Shown here piece by piece: positions 8,165-15,487 of a stretch of 20,397 nucleotides of DNA. Each line of letters starts with the position of its first letter. Position 1 is the first letter of the stretch. The translations under genes and the position numbers were made by a program. The notes below the pieces were generated by a model. That model was not told where the DNA came from. It ran no database searches and worked only from the letters and a program-made list of their open reading frames with translations. Location: NCBI GenBank assembly GCA_964432985.1, contig CAYSPT010000083.1, positions 1-20,397 on the forward strand, given 5' to 3'. The DNA is from CAYSPT01 sp964432985. Lineage in GTDB: Bacteria; Muiribacteriota; CAYSPT01.

Positions 8165-9202
8165 TTACCACCTGTACTCGCAGCGGGTGAGCAGCGTCCG
8201 GGGGGCCAGGATATTGGATCCCCACACGGGCCAGGCCACCTGGAAGGTAATCCCCCAGCTTCCCGAGGAGAAGATCATGGTGGGCTTGAAATCTATCCGG
8301 TAGTACCCGGTGTTCTGGTTCGCCCGGCTGTTGATCCGCTCGTCGTACCGCTTGAATCCTCCCAGGATGAAATTGAACCCGGTGGAGCGGGTGGGCTGAT
8401 AGAGCGCCGAGAGGTCGAAATCCCACCCGTCACCCGGCTGGTACAGTTCAGTGCTCCCGGCCCCGTCGTCCCGCCGGAAGGGGCGGTTGAGCAGGTAGCC
8501 CAGGGTCAGGGCGGCGGTCCAGCGGTTGAGCCGGTACGACAGGGTGCTTCCCAGGGTGTAGCGCACGTTTCCCTGTCCCGTGGGGTAGTCGAAGGCGTGC
8601 CCGGGCTGGTCCTCGGCGGTGGGGAGCCCGGCGTTGAGGTACAGCTCAAGGGCGGTGGTCATGGGGCTGATCTCGAGCTTCTTTCTTACGTTCACCGTGA
8701 GGTCGCCCATCCCGTCGCCGTTCCAGTTGAAGCGCGTCACCTGCCCCACGGGGAGCGGCGTGCCCAGCAGCGTGGCGCCGTCCACCAGGTTGAGAAGCGA
8801 CAGATTACGCTCGTAATCGTTCATGATGGTGCCGCTGAATCCCAGGGTCCACCCGCGCCCGGGGCGGACCAGGAAGCTGAAGGGCATGGACTCAAGCACG
8901 ATCTGCTGGTTGAGGGTCAGGTTCTGCAGCTTGTCGTCCACGTCGAAGAACTTGGTGATAACCTGGTGGTAGTAGCCCAGCTGGAAGGAGTAGCGGCCCG
9001 TCACCCCGACCCCCGCCAGTTCGGTGATGTCCACGCCCTTGCCGATGGGGGGGATGGAGCTGGTCAGCACCACTGCGGCCCGCCCGGCGGCAGGCAGCGC
9101 GAAGAGCAGCGTGAAGACGGCCAGGACCAGCGCGAAAACGGCCGATATATGTGCGAAACCGACCGGCCTACGTACCGTAAGTCTCGTTTTCAACCGGTCC
9201 AT
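8165..9202 (-). CDS. Outer-membrane beta-barrel protein
   Basis: 345 residues from ATG 9202. AGGAGG (9218-9213) lies 10 bases before it; an ATG at 9208 in the same frame is only 4 bases from the AGGAGG. A further in-frame ATG at 9304 lies inside the upstream gene and lacks support. Residues about 18-40 form a signal peptide ending around AAGRA. The mature part alternates polar and aromatic or aliphatic residues through many short strands and ends in an aromatic (EYRW), as barrel proteins often do. The stretch after position 130 resembles the broad family of putative phenol-degradation/MetA-type outer-membrane proteins. The gene sits between another barrel gene (7 bases) and the CHAT gene (4 bases), so it probably serves the same envelope complex, perhaps as an export or anchoring channel. 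The substrate is unknown. Confidence 0.8.
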   Translation of the reverse strand: MDRLKTRLTVRRPVGFAHISAVFALVLAVFTLLFALPAAGRAAVVLTSSIPPIGKGVDITELAGVGVTGRYSFQLGYYHQVITKFFDVDDKLQNLTLNQQIVLESMPFSFLVRPGRGWTLGFSGTIMNDYERNLSLLNLVDGATLLGTPLPVGQVTRFNWNGDGMGDLTVNVRKKLEISPMTTALELYLNAGLPTAEDQPGHAFDYPTGQGNVRYTLGSTLSYRLNRWTAALTLGYLLNRPFRRDDGAGSTELYQPGDGWDFDLSALYQPTRSTGFNFILGGFKRYDERINSRANQNTGYYRIDFKPTMIFSSGSWGITFQVAWPVWGSNILAPRTLLTRCEYRW

Positions 9203-9209
9203 ACCCATC

Positions 9210-10901
9210 CTACCTCCTGTACCTGATACCGAAACTTGCCGCCACGTCGTGCTCCACCTGCTGGATGGGCACGTCCACCCGCACGTAAGCCTCGGTGTTG
9301 ACACCGTACATCACCGACATCTCCGGGATGACCGACAGGTAATGGCGCCTGCCGGGGAGCCGCAGCGGGTTAGTCCCCTTGCTGTCGCCGCTGAAACCGG
9401 CGGCCACCGTGGCGGCGAGCTCCGTCTGCCGGGAGAAAGGCCACTCCCACGTCATCTCCAGGTGCAGCTCGTCGCCGTACCCGAACGACTCGTCCTCCCC
9501 GCCGGTGGTGGTGCGCGAGTCGGGCAGCCGTTTGAGCAGCAGCGCTCCCAGCGTGTAGCTGTAGTGTTCCCGAATGGATTTGTGGCAGTATTTCAGGCCG
9601 ATATCAACCTGCCCGCTACCCAGCGGCGGGTGCAGGTCGCCCAGGGGGTAAGTGTGCCCGGTCTTGAGCTTGGTGGATAGAAACACCGCGTGGGCCCGAA
9701 GCGGCTCTTCCGAGGAGACCGTCTGCCACCCCACGTGGAACCGCGCGTCGCCCACCCCCGAGCTGCGGTACTTCCTCTCGCGCACATCGTTGGCGGCAAA
9801 GACCACCGTGGGGCTGCTCTCGGTTATCTCGCGGTACGGAATTGTCCACCCCAGCTCGATGTTGTCCCAGGGGGAATAGCGTGTTTTCAGGCCGAACTCC
9901 TGCCAGGTGCTTCGCACGTCCTGCGAGCGGGTGACGCCGCCCACGGAACGCTCTTCCAGGTAATTGGCTTCACCCAGGGTGACGGAGCCGGTGAACTCCC
10001 AGGTGGCGGCCCGCAGCACCGGCGTGCGGTAACGCCGTCCGCGGGGCACGTACTCCGTTATCTCAGGCAGATCGATAAGCTCGCTCACTTCTCCGTACAA
10101 GGGGCTCCCGTAGTGCCCCATGCCCAGCAGCTGCTTGCCGGCGGCGGTCCTCCTGAGCGGGCGGAACCGGGGGTCTTTTCCCGCTTCTGCCCTGAACCCC
10201 GGGCGCAACGACACCGCCGTTTCGAGATGGTGGTAGGCGGACTTGATCTCGCCGGTCCTGCACGACAGCGCGCCCAGCTCGAAGTGCGCCGCCGCCGCCA
10301 TGTTCGAATCGGGGAACTCCGTTACGATGGCGCTGTGCCGGGAGATGGCTTCATGAATGTTCCTTTTCATTTCCGCCAGTTTCCCCAGGCCGAAGAGGGC
10401 CGACGGCGTCACCTGTTTCGTCCCGTCGAGTTCCAGGCATAGCTTGAAACGCTCTTCCGCCTCGTCCCGCCGGCCTTCCTGCACCAGCATGGTCCCCAGG
10501 GCGTAACAGGCGTGGGAGATGTACGGCGAGTCCGGGAACCGCTCCGGGAACGTGTCGAAGATGTACATCCCGTCGGTGCTGTCGCCGCACCTGATCAGGG
10601 CCCAGCCCAGGTGGTAGTTGAGATCATCCTCCAGGTCCGTCCCTTTCAGGGCGTCCTTGAGCTGGATGAACTTGTCGCGCGCCAACGACCAGTCCCCCTG
10701 GTTCATATCCTCAATTCCCTGCCGGAAATAGTCTTCTTTTGAGAAGGAGCTTTCCGCGGCCAGGAGCGGTCCGGCGGAAAACAGCATAGTGATGGACAAT
10801 ACGGTCACAACCAGAGTGGCGGACAGCAGCCTGGAAGCGGTCCGGGCGGCAACGAACCATCCATCCTGTAGTAAATTATCCCCAGATATTATAATTAGCA
10901 T
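9210..10901 (-). CDS. TPR protein fused to an outer-membrane beta-barrel
   Basis: 563 residues from ATG 10901, with AGGGA 9 bases upstream. The frame stays open to a TTG at 11039, but that extension lacks a ribosome site and a protein-like composition. Residues about 20-49 form a long signal peptide ending LLAA. Residues about 53-245 are TPR units (YFRQGIEDMNQGDWSLARDKF, YISHACYALGTMLVQEGRRDEA and similar). From about 290 to the end lie amphipathic strands of a barrel: GVGDARFHVGWQ and TKLKTGHTYPLGD resemble MetA/phenol-degradation-type outer-membrane proteins. A periplasmic TPR arm on a barrel could recruit a partner such as the TPR-CHAT protein two genes downstream. The two barrels are not obviously close paralogues. 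The stop codon overlaps the ribosome-site region of the next gene. Confidence 0.8.
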   Translation of the reverse strand: MLIIISGDNLLQDGWFVAARTASRLLSATLVVTVLSITMLFSAGPLLAAESSFSKEDYFRQGIEDMNQGDWSLARDKFIQLKDALKGTDLEDDLNYHLGWALIRCGDSTDGMYIFDTFPERFPDSPYISHACYALGTMLVQEGRRDEAEERFKLCLELDGTKQVTPSALFGLGKLAEMKRNIHEAISRHSAIVTEFPDSNMAAAAHFELGALSCRTGEIKSAYHHLETAVSLRPGFRAEAGKDPRFRPLRRTAAGKQLLGMGHYGSPLYGEVSELIDLPEITEYVPRGRRYRTPVLRAATWEFTGSVTLGEANYLEERSVGGVTRSQDVRSTWQEFGLKTRYSPWDNIELGWTIPYREITESSPTVVFAANDVRERKYRSSGVGDARFHVGWQTVSSEEPLRAHAVFLSTKLKTGHTYPLGDLHPPLGSGQVDIGLKYCHKSIREHYSYTLGALLLKRLPDSRTTTGGEDESFGYGDELHLEMTWEWPFSRQTELAATVAAGFSGDSKGTNPLRLPGRRHYLSVIPEMSVMYGVNTEAYVRVDVPIQQVEHDVAASFGIRYRR

Positions 10902-11103
10902 AGTATGTAGTCCCTGGAACCTTACATCGGCGGGGAGCTCTGGAATATTTTGAAGATTTTTCGTCAGGAAAGTAGTCCGTGATGGATGGGATACCCCTGT
11001 CGCAACAACTGTTGTAATTTTTACAACGGTCTCTGACAAGGTAGGGTACGTTACCAGCTAACACTGTAAAAGCATGTTTGGGAAGTTGTTGTGTTCATCA
11101 GTT
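10902..11103. other. 202-base gap between cyclase and TPR-barrel genes
   Basis: No gene is supported here. It contains the palindrome at 11011-11027. A weak promoter-like pair on the minus strand is TTGTCA (11039-11034), 17 bases, TACAAC (11016-11011). There is also a TATAAT (about 10895-10890) too close to the gene start to serve it. A separate transcript for the TPR-barrel, barrel and CHAT genes is possible. Confidence 0.5.
11011..11027. repeat. Palindrome GTTGTAA-TTT-TTACAAC
   Basis: Perfect 7-base arms around a 3-base centre. It overlaps the weak -10 candidate TACAAC. Further GTTGT/ACAAC copies lie close by (around 11005-11013). It could be an operator or part of a terminator; it lacks GC in the stem. 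Confidence 0.5.
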
Positions 11104-13068
11104 TCAGGCAGGCTGCGTGTCCTTGAGCCCTTTGATGATGTAGATGTTCATGGGGTCGGCCATACCCCTGATGGCGGTGGGACCGAGATCTTCGTATTCC
11201 ACCATGTCCCGGACCTGCTCGAAGGTGACCGGGTCAACAATGATGTTGGATTTAAACCGCTTGTTAAGTCCTTCCAGCCGGGAAGCGGTGTTGACCGTGC
11301 TGCCCATGACCGTGTAGTCCACGTGGCGGTTGGATCCCACATTGCCGGCCACCACGGGCCCGGTGCAGATTCCCACGCCGATGTCCATCTGCGGCAGGTC
11401 TTGTTCCTTCCACTTGCGGTTGAGTTTTTCCAGTTCGTCTTTCATGAGCACCGCTGAACGCACCGCCCGTAACGGGTCGTCATCGTGGTGGACAGGCGCC
11501 CCGAAGATGGCCATGATAGCGTCACCGATGAACTTGTCCAGGGTGCCTTCTTCCCGGTAGATGATCTCCCCCATGGCGGTGAAGTACTCGCTGAGAAACG
11601 ACACCAGTTCTTCGGGGTCCATCTTCTCGGACATGGCGGTGAAACCCCTGATATCGGAAAACAAAATGGTTGCCTGCACCAGTTCGCCTTTCAGAGCGCT
11701 CAGGGAGGTGTCGTCCATGAGTTTTTCCACCACACCCTCGTTGACATACGAGGAGAAGATACTCTTCACTTTCTTGCGGTGTATGTCCTCGGTGAAGAGC
11801 TTGTAGGTAGCCAGCGCCAGATACACCAGGGCCATGGTGGCCAGGGGCGGGACGGTCTCGATCCACAGGTCGTTGGTCACGAACAGGACGATCCCCGCCA
11901 GGAAGTGCAACAGTGCCAGCGCCAGGGTGAAGATGAACGCCTTGAGCGGCGTTAGCCAGAGGATGAACGAAACCACCCCCGCGAAGGCCAGCAGCAGCGG
12001 GATGATCCTGGCCGGGCCCTTCGGCCTAGCCAGGTAGTTGCCGTTGATCATCATCTCCACGGCATGACCGTGGATCTCGATCCCCGGAACCATCCGGTAC
12101 CGGCCGACAGAGAAGAAATAAGGCGTCAGGAAGGCGTCGTGGCACTCTGAGAAGGTCGCCCCCACCAGGACGATCCGGTCTTTGAAAAACTCCGGCGGGA
12201 TGGTCCCCTTGACCACATCGGAAAGGGACACCCGGACGAAGGTCTCGCCCGCCGGGCCCAGGTGGTGGATGTAGCAGCTGTCCCTGATGGTGCTGGGGAC
12301 GGTGATGTCACCGATCTGGTAGTGTTTACAGGGGTGCGGTTCGTCGCCTGTGGGAGCCTTTCCTGTCGGGGCTTGGGGTGTCCGGGCCTCGCCTATCCCG
12401 CCCTTTCCGCTGTGCACTTTCATGGTAATGGCGGTTGTGGGCGATGCCTGGGGCTGGCGGTACAGGGCGGCGATAAGGGATGAGAAGGCTGGTACCGCCT
12501 CATCTCCAGATCCTTCCTCATCCCCGTCTCTACCGGCCTTGAGCGGGGCGAGCCGCCGGATAACCCCGTCGCGGTCCTGGATAAGATTCAAAAAACCGTG
12601 TCTGGCGGCTTTTGAAAACACGATTATAGGTTTTTCCCATTCCAGGCTCTCGGACGTGGAGGTGTACTTGGATCCGATTACCACGTTGCCATGCTCGGAG
12701 AAAGCTTGCGCTAATGCTACTTCCTGGTTACGATGTTCCGCCGGAAGCGGAGTGCAGAACGACAGCAGGTCGAAGGCGATGACCCGTGTACCAGCTTTGG
12801 TGAGCGTTCTGACGAGAGCGTTGTAATAGTGATAGGGAAGGGGCCACCGTTCGTCCAATTCCTTGAATGTCCGGTCGTCTATGGCCACTACCAGGATGTT
12901 TCCCCGGGATTTCAGCGGACCGCGCAGCCTGAAGCGGAAATCCTGTACCCGGTGCTCCCAGTTTTCAAAGCGGCCGATATCTTCCAGGTAGATGACAAGA
13001 CAAAACACGGCCAGGCCAAGCACGACACCCAACAGTCTCGTTTTCCATTTCGTGGGTAGATGTATCAT
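11104..13068 (-). CDS. CHASE2-domain class III adenylate cyclase
   Basis: 654 residues. One N-terminal helix (about 11-28), an extracytoplasmic CHASE2 sensor (about 35-345; FRLRGPL, VVAIDD, FKDRIVLVGAT, PGIEIHGHA), three helices (about 354-420), then a cyclase domain (about 440-654). Catalytic residues are intact: metal-binding Asp472 (FSDIRGFT) and Asp516 (FIGDA), transition-state Asn593 and Arg597 (NTASR). Lys512 and Asp584 (DYTVMG) specify adenine. It should therefore make cAMP in response to a periplasmic signal. CHASE2 carries a Gly/Pro/Thr-rich insert (about 218-247). It starts 3 bases after the FecR gene stop, with AAGGA 13 bases before the ATG, so translation may be coupled. Confidence 0.93.
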   Translation of the reverse strand: MIHLPTKWKTRLLGVVLGLAVFCLVIYLEDIGRFENWEHRVQDFRFRLRGPLKSRGNILVVAIDDRTFKELDERWPLPYHYYNALVRTLTKAGTRVIAFDLLSFCTPLPAEHRNQEVALAQAFSEHGNVVIGSKYTSTSESLEWEKPIIVFSKAARHGFLNLIQDRDGVIRRLAPLKAGRDGDEEGSGDEAVPAFSSLIAALYRQPQASPTTAITMKVHSGKGGIGEARTPQAPTGKAPTGDEPHPCKHYQIGDITVPSTIRDSCYIHHLGPAGETFVRVSLSDVVKGTIPPEFFKDRIVLVGATFSECHDAFLTPYFFSVGRYRMVPGIEIHGHAVEMMINGNYLARPKGPARIIPLLLAFAGVVSFILWLTPLKAFIFTLALALLHFLAGIVLFVTNDLWIETVPPLATMALVYLALATYKLFTEDIHRKKVKSIFSSYVNEGVVEKLMDDTSLSALKGELVQATILFSDIRGFTAMSEKMDPEELVSFLSEYFTAMGEIIYREEGTLDKFIGDAIMAIFGAPVHHDDDPLRAVRSAVLMKDELEKLNRKWKEQDLPQMDIGVGICTGPVVAGNVGSNRHVDYTVMGSTVNTASRLEGLNKRFKSNIIVDPVTFEQVRDMVEYEDLGPTAIRGMADPMNIYIIKGLKDTQPA

Positions 13069-13071
13069 AAA

Positions 13072-14100
13072 CTAGTGTGAATCCTTGGCACGTTCGGAAT
13101 ACTCCTTGGCCTTCTTGTGCATACCCATGTGGTCGTACAGAGCGACGAGCTTCATTATGACAGGGGACGATTCACCAAAACGGGTGAGCAGGTCTTCCAG
13201 TACCCTGACGGCGTCGTGGTGCAGTCCCGCCTGCTCATATACCTTGCCGAGAAGGAGAAGTGTTGTCGTTTCTGATCCCAGTTGCGTACCGGTGGCAATA
13301 GCTTCTTCCTCGGCGCGGCCAACTTCAGCCTCTTCATCCGGGGCGAGCAGGGAGAAATAGAATTTCTCTGACGCCCACTGTATATCATCTTCCTCTGCAA
13401 GCACTTCCCACAGGTACGTTTCATCCGTTTTCAGCTTCGGGACGCCTTCGGGATAGGCCAATTCGGTTCCGCTGCATGTTATCTCCCACAGGATATCCCC
13501 ACTGTCGTGTATCTTAATAGTACATGGCCCGTTAATGTTCTCGGGAAGATTCCACCGGAAGTTGGGAAGCTTTTTGCGGATGCAGGAGTTGCGGGGATAT
13601 ATCGGTCCAACGTCCTCCAGTGTCCTTACTCCACCTGTCTGTGTGATTTCAACTATGGTCTCATCGCGGGTGAAAAAGCCTTTCACGGCACCGAAAATGT
13701 TTTTCGATACCTGGGCCAGGCGGGAAGATTTTCCCGTGGCATCCGCTGAATCACCGGTCTGTCCGACGGTGAACGTGTCTCCGTCCTGCAGCTTGATGAG
13801 GGTGCCCGACTCTCCGAGTAAAGCCGCCGAACCTCCGTCCGTAGCCGTCACGGTGTCCCCCGGGGCCAGTCTGGTGCCGATGGTAGCCGCTTCGGTGGTG
13901 CCGCCGCTGCGCTTCACCGTCACCTCCGGTTTGACGTCGGTGATGATGGCGCCTCCTGCTGATTCGGCTCCGGATACGCCCCCGGATTCAGCGCGGGAGA
14001 TGGTGGGTATCCAAATGGCGATGAAAGCCGCCGGGAGGATAATCATCAGCAATAGCGGTAGAGTGGCTGGTCTAGTAGGGGCATGATATGAAACGGACAT
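13072..14100 (-). CDS. FecR-domain protein with TPR-like C-terminus
   Basis: 342 residues from ATG 14100, chosen because AGGAGG lies 7 bases upstream; the frame also has an ATG at 14136 without such a site. Residues about 11-36 form a signal peptide ending SRA. A FecR-like beta domain follows (about 57-112: VTVKRSGG, IGTRLAPGDTVTATDGGSAAL, TLIKLQDGDTF). Next is a Fn3-like stretch (about 165-240: FRWNLPENI, LWEIT, TYLWEVLAEED) and a short TPR-like helical end (about 270-340). FecR domains without an iron regulator role are common as periplasmic partners of CHASE2, TPR and CHAT proteins. Here the gene leads the presumptive operon, with a promoter 50-120 bases upstream. Confidence 0.85.
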   Translation of the reverse strand: MSVSYHAPTRPATLPLLLMIILPAAFIAIWIPTISRAESGGVSGAESAGGAIITDVKPEVTVKRSGGTTEAATIGTRLAPGDTVTATDGGSAALLGESGTLIKLQDGDTFTVGQTGDSADATGKSSRLAQVSKNIFGAVKGFFTRDETIVEITQTGGVRTLEDVGPIYPRNSCIRKKLPNFRWNLPENINGPCTIKIHDSGDILWEITCSGTELAYPEGVPKLKTDETYLWEVLAEEDDIQWASEKFYFSLLAPDEEAEVGRAEEEAIATGTQLGSETTTLLLLGKVYEQAGLHHDAVRVLEDLLTRFGESSPVIMKLVALYDHMGMHKKAKEYSERAKDSH

Positions 14101-14107
14101 GGAAATG

Positions 14108-14113
14108 CCTCCT
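14108..14113 (-). promoter_or_regulatory. Ribosome binding site deciding the FecR gene start
   Basis: AGGAGG on the minus strand, 7 bases before ATG 14100. It supports this start over the ATG at 14136. Confidence 0.8.
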
Positions 14114-14191
14114 GTCATAAACTGATCAACTGACAAATCAAGCAGATGATCCCGATTACTATTTTATTGATTAAACAGGACTCTTGCATTG

Positions 14192-14221
14192 ATTATAGAC
14201 CGGGCACCTGTTTATAGTAAA
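14192..14221 (-). promoter_or_regulatory. Predicted promoter of the FecR-CHASE2 genes
   Basis: TTTACT (14221-14216), 18-base spacer, perfect TATAAT (14197-14192). The leader would be about 85 bases. I see no clear terminator between the upstream small membrane gene (stop 14288) and this site, so read-through from the prepilin operon is also possible. Confidence 0.45.
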
Positions 14222-14287
14222 GAAAAAGCTGTTACTTCGAAGTGTACGCGGGAAACACATGTCCTCAAGCAACAACCTTGACTGCCT

Positions 14288-14638
14288 TTACCTGAACGGT
14301 CCGGCTTTTGCCCCAGGCTTCTGCCGCCGCGGTGCGCTTCCGCCGCCGGCGGCGGGGACGCTGCTGGCCGGAGCGGCGAAACGGTAGCGGCGGCTCCCGT
14401 CCCTGAGGCCCCGGGCTATGGCCATCAAGCGCACCCGCATCAGGTCCGACGGCGGCAGTTTCCTCGCCTGGGTCTCCACCCTGATTGCCTGCAGGTGGTC
14501 GCCCAGCCGCAGCTTCTCCGCGGCGCCGTATCCCAGCAGCAGGAACGCCGCCAGGAATATGGCCAGAGCGCACCAGGCCAACATCTTCATTTGCTTTGAT
14601 GATGGTTCTATTATGGGGTCCGAGGACGGGTGCATCAT
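14288..14638 (-). CDS. Small membrane protein, unknown function
   Basis: 116 residues. The ATG at 14638 overlaps the stop of the upstream gene as ATGA, with GGAGG 4 bases before; a second ATG follows directly (14635). A short polar N-terminus precedes one membrane helix (about 19-37, LAWCALAIFLAAFLLLGYG). The rest is a basic segment (AEKLRLGDHLQAI, SDLMRVRLMAIARGLRDGSRRYRF) and a Pro/Gly/Ala-rich tail. The length before the helix and the placement resemble the two upstream Trp/Tyr-tract genes, but there is no such tract here. I do not recognise a family. A competing frame at 14265-14573 lacks a membrane helix and a ribosome site. Confidence 0.65.
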   Translation of the reverse strand: MMHPSSDPIIEPSSKQMKMLAWCALAIFLAAFLLLGYGAAEKLRLGDHLQAIRVETQARKLPPSDLMRVRLMAIARGLRDGSRRYRFAAPASSVPAAGGGSAPRRQKPGAKAGPFR

Positions 14639-15024
14639 TTGACCTCCCCGACCACTTCCCACTCGGTGACTACCGCTTCGGGGGCGCCGGTTCCCATGTG
14701 GTAGTAATTGGATCCGTAATAGTTCCAGCGGTAATACCACCACCAGTACCAGTAATTGTAGTAATATGGCGGATAATGGATAAAGGCGTTCCCTTGCGGG
14801 ACGGCGCCCTGTTTCCAGGTGATGTTATAGCCGTCGACTCCCGTGTAATACATATTCTTGGCATTCCAGGTCTCTTCCCACCGGGTGTTGCCGCTGCCCT
14901 GTCCTTCGGCGGTGGTGCGCATCTGCAGCACGAAGAGAAGGACTCCCAGGGAGAACATCAGCAAGCCGGCTCCGGCCAGCCCTACGCCTTTTTTCGAAGC
15001 GAACCGTTTCAGTGATCTCAGCAT
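14635..15024 (-). CDS. Single-helix membrane protein with Tyr/Trp-rich tract (paralogue 2)
   Basis: 129 residues from ATG 15024, which lies 9 bases after GGGAGG (15039-15034); ATGs at 15030 and 15033 are too close to that site. One membrane helix (about 14-34) follows a basic start (RSLKRFASKK), so the C-terminal part is predicted outside the cytoplasm. After the helix come TRWEETWNAKNMYY, a QGA motif, then residues 84-108 where 17 of 25 are Tyr or Trp (bases 14701-14775). It ends VVTEWEVVGEVK. The order TRW..W.A..MY / QGA / aromatic tract / V(V/I)T.W.V.G.V is shared with the upstream neighbour, so they are tandem paralogues. No family recognised. The prepilin operon context suggests an accessory role in a pseudopilus. 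Confidence 0.75.
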   Translation of the reverse strand: MLRSLKRFASKKGVGLAGAGLLMFSLGVLLFVLQMRTTAEGQGSGNTRWEETWNAKNMYYTGVDGYNITWKQGAVPQGNAFIHYPPYYYNYWYWWWYYRWNYYGSNYYHMGTGAPEAVVTEWEVVGEVK

Positions 15025-15041
15025 ACTCATCATCCTCCCTT

Positions 15042-15461
15042 CTACTCCACCTGCCCGGTGACTTTCCACCGGGTGATTACCACTTTGGCGCCCTTGGCCG
15101 GCTGGTTCTGGTTCTGGTAGTAATAGTAGTAGTACCACCAGTTCCACCACCAGTAGGGGTAGAGCGTGCCCAGCACTCCCGCCGGCGCTCCCTGGGTCCA
15201 GGTTCCGCTTGTCCCGGAGGTGTGATACATGGTTTCCGCTTTCCAGCTGACCTTCCATCGGGTTTTTCCACTGCCCGCCGCCGTGGCGGTCTGTCTCACA
15301 TCGAACACGAAGAGAAGCACCGCTATCAGCAGGACGATGGCCCCGCTTATGAACAGGGCTCTCCCCCTCCTGGCCAGTCGGTCTTCGCTGTCATGAGTGT
15401 CATGGTTCATCTTTTCCACCTCAGTTTCCGGGTTGTTGCTGTGCCTGTCAAATTCGTTCAC
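15042..15461 (-). CDS. Single-helix membrane protein with Tyr/Trp-rich tract (paralogue 1)
   Basis: 139 residues from GTG 15461, supported by AAGGAG 7 bases upstream. An ATG at 15410 (122 residues) also has a usable GAGGTG 6 bases before it and would match the neighbour's short N-terminus better, so the start is open. A membrane helix lies at about 34-55. Then TRWKVSWKAETMYHT, a QGA motif, and the tract YPYWWWNWWYYYYYY (residues 101-115, 13 of 15 aromatic, bases 15117-15161), followed by QNQNQ. The end ITRWKVTGQVE echoes the TRWKV motif after the helix, so the two could be paired strands around the tract. Function unknown. Codon use in the tract is TAC/TAT/TGG in a mixed order, so it is not a simple triplet microsatellite. 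Confidence 0.75.
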   Translation of the reverse strand: MNEFDRHSNNPETEVEKMNHDTHDSEDRLARRGRALFISGAIVLLIAVLLFVFDVRQTATAAGSGKTRWKVSWKAETMYHTSGTSGTWTQGAPAGVLGTLYPYWWWNWWYYYYYYQNQNQPAKGAKVVITRWKVTGQVE

Positions 15462-15468
15462 CGGTTTT

Positions 15469-15474
15469 CTCCTT
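15469..15474 (-). promoter_or_regulatory. Ribosome binding site supporting a GTG start
   Basis: AAGGAG on the minus strand, 7 bases before GTG 15461. It competes with GAGGTG before ATG 15410. Confidence 0.5.
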
Positions 15475-15487
15475 ATCCGCCTGTCGT

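Noticed and set aside
6919..8190. Long open frame on the plus strand (423 codons)
   Set aside because: It lies antisense to the TPR-CHAT gene, has a composition typical of reversed GC-rich coding sequence and no recognisable domain or ribosome site.
8096..9226. Plus-strand open frame (376 codons)
   Set aside because: Antisense to the barrel gene, rich in Gly/Pro/Arg/His as expected for a shadow frame; it also bridges two real genes.
9203..9304. N-terminal extension of the barrel gene to ATG 9304
   Set aside because: It lies inside the preceding gene and would put 34 unrelated residues before a clear signal peptide that has AGGAGG in place.
9690..10442. Plus-strand open frame (250 codons)
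   Set aside because: Antisense to the TPR-barrel gene, no domain, no upstream ribosome site.
10890..10895. Perfect TATAAT near the TPR-barrel start
   Set aside because: It lies just inside the gene, has no -35 partner at 16-18 bases, and no in-frame start follows before the signal peptide.
10902..11039. N-terminal extension of the TPR-barrel gene to a TTG at 11039
   Set aside because: No ribosome site, unlikely start codon, and the stretch contains promoter- and palindrome-like sequence.
14222..14287. Terminator after the small membrane gene
   Set aside because: Only a 5-base stem (TCAAG/CTTGA) without a T-run directly after it, so not called.
14265..14573. Alternative minus-strand 102-codon frame
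   Set aside because: It overlaps the 116-residue membrane protein in another frame and lacks the helix and the start overlap with the preceding gene.
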